Source: Pelagophyceae sp. CCMP2097 (Eukaryota > Sar > Pelagophyceae). Taken from it: a stretch of DNA of 64,000 nucleotides. The translations under genes were made by a program, and so were the position numbers. Location: positions 76,138 to 140,137 of the forward strand of contig MU657269.1 in the NCBI GenBank assembly GCA_026770575.1, in the 5' to 3' direction. The notes below the pieces were generated by a model that saw only the letters and a program-made list of their open reading frames with translations, had not been told where the DNA came from and did no database searches. Positions 63,285 through 64,000 of this stretch are shown here, one piece after another (the stretch's first letter is position 1; the number at the start of each line of letters is the position of its first letter).

Positions 63285-63710
63285 ATGTTCCTAGAGTGTT
63301 TCGTAGGCGAAATGCCCCCTCGCAGTCTTCTACTGTCCAAAGATCCCAGAGGATTGGACGGACATGAGCTGGGCAACGCTGATGCAGCTCGAGTTGGACC
63401 GCGGCTCCGGCGGGTTCTTCTATCCGTTGACGAACATGAACTCGCGAGAAAGCCGCGTCGGAACCCACCTTCAAACCAACAAACCCGTCTCCGCCCCGCC
63501 CCTCCGCCACGCCCCACTAGGCTCGTCATGCTGGACATTTCTGCGCTGGACCAGGCGTACTCGCGCGCGCGAGGGACTCGGCAGACTCCGTCGAATTTGA
63601 CGCTGGCTTTATTTGTAGCGGACACCACCGCCCAGTGTCACTTTTCCTCCACAAAAGGTCCCGCGAGACCCCAATTCGAACTCGTCAAGTTCCGGAAACC
63701 CGTGACCTGA
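63285..63710 (+). other. Coding-like segments near the right edge
   Basis: The plus strand reads VFYCPKIPEDWTDMSWATLM, then QLELDRGSGGFFYPLTNMNS near 63340-63450, and after a possible acceptor LVMLDISALDQAYSRARG at 63525-63580. These look like exons, either the true end of the GT8-GT64 gene (if 63229 is not used) or a separate gene. No family recognised. Confidence 0.35.
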
Positions 63711-63806
63711 CCCCGCGACGTAAATGTAGACCCGATTCTGGATCGACGAACGAGGCTCGGGCAGAGGCGGTAAGGCCCGGCGGACTAAGGCTCCGTTTCT
63801 CTGGGT

Positions 63807-63822
63807 GGTGTTGTGAAACACC
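63807..63822 (-). terminator. Histone mRNA 3' stem-loop of the second H4 gene
   Basis: On the minus strand: GGTGTT, loop TCAC, AACACC, then ACCCAGAGA, about 62 bp past the stop. Confidence 0.85.
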
Positions 63823-63883
63823 GGTTGTGTGGTGGTCGAGCGACCCTCGGGAAGAGGAGCCGCCCGTGCGGCGCAGCCTCCGC

Positions 63884-64000
<117 letters not shown>

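Overview
The window is a GC-rich eukaryotic nuclear sequence. Evidence for this is a four-gene core histone cluster, many short spliceosomal introns, AATAAA-type 3' ends, LINE tails and long minisatellite tracts. It reads like a chromist/heterokont alga (a pelagophyte such as Aureococcus is my best guess, by inference only). The PPR protein starts with a signal peptide followed at once by a Phe- and Arg-rich stretch, as in proteins imported into complex plastids, and the expanded kelch, WD40 and RING-Sel1 families fit such genomes. No bacterial operon, CRISPR array or virus was seen. Three N gaps are present; two of them are flanked by identical sequence and look like unmerged contig overlaps.

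Layout. 0.8-4.5 kb: a minus-strand PPR gene and a plus-strand disordered-tail protein. 5.0-15.5 kb: a 2.6-kb inverted duplication, each arm carrying a KCTD-type BTB plus six-blade kelch gene, enclosing H4(-), H3(+), H2A(-) and H2B(+), each followed by a histone 3' stem-loop. 16.6-26.6 kb: a WD40 gene, a LINE 3' end, a third BTB-kelch gene stretched over 6 kb by repeat-filled introns, and a decayed WD40 copy. 26.6-27.1 kb: an AT-rich island. 27.1-31.5 kb: a GT31 glycosyltransferase and a DUF3445 haem oxygenase-like protein. 32-36.9 kb: a 5'-truncated WD40 copy, a fourth BTB-kelch gene and a decayed RING-Sel1 gene. 37.4-41.1 kb: a spliced 2OG-Fe(II) oxygenase. 41.2-48.9 kb: a MYND/RING/Sel1 gene, an EFCAB10-like EF-hand gene, a TPR gene and two differently broken copies of a small Sel1-like gene. 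49.0-51.5 kb: a protein with at least seven near-identical SH3/Tudor-like repeats. 53.0-54.9 kb: a DFRP1/Tma46-like gene lacking the zinc fingers. 55.5-63.2 kb: a long spliced gene joining a glycogenin-like GT8 domain to an exostosin-like GT64 domain. The right edge holds a second, incomplete H4 gene.

Most genes here are split, and no single contiguous frame shows them. I joined exons by hand wherever domain homology continued and the intron phase matched. Many 5' splice sites read GTGCGT, which helped place exon ends. The main themes are gene-family copying with decay (kelch, WD40, RING-Sel1), three Golgi-type glycosyltransferase domains in two genes, and a heavy load of GGACGGTC- or GGGACCTTGTC-type tracts sitting mainly in introns.
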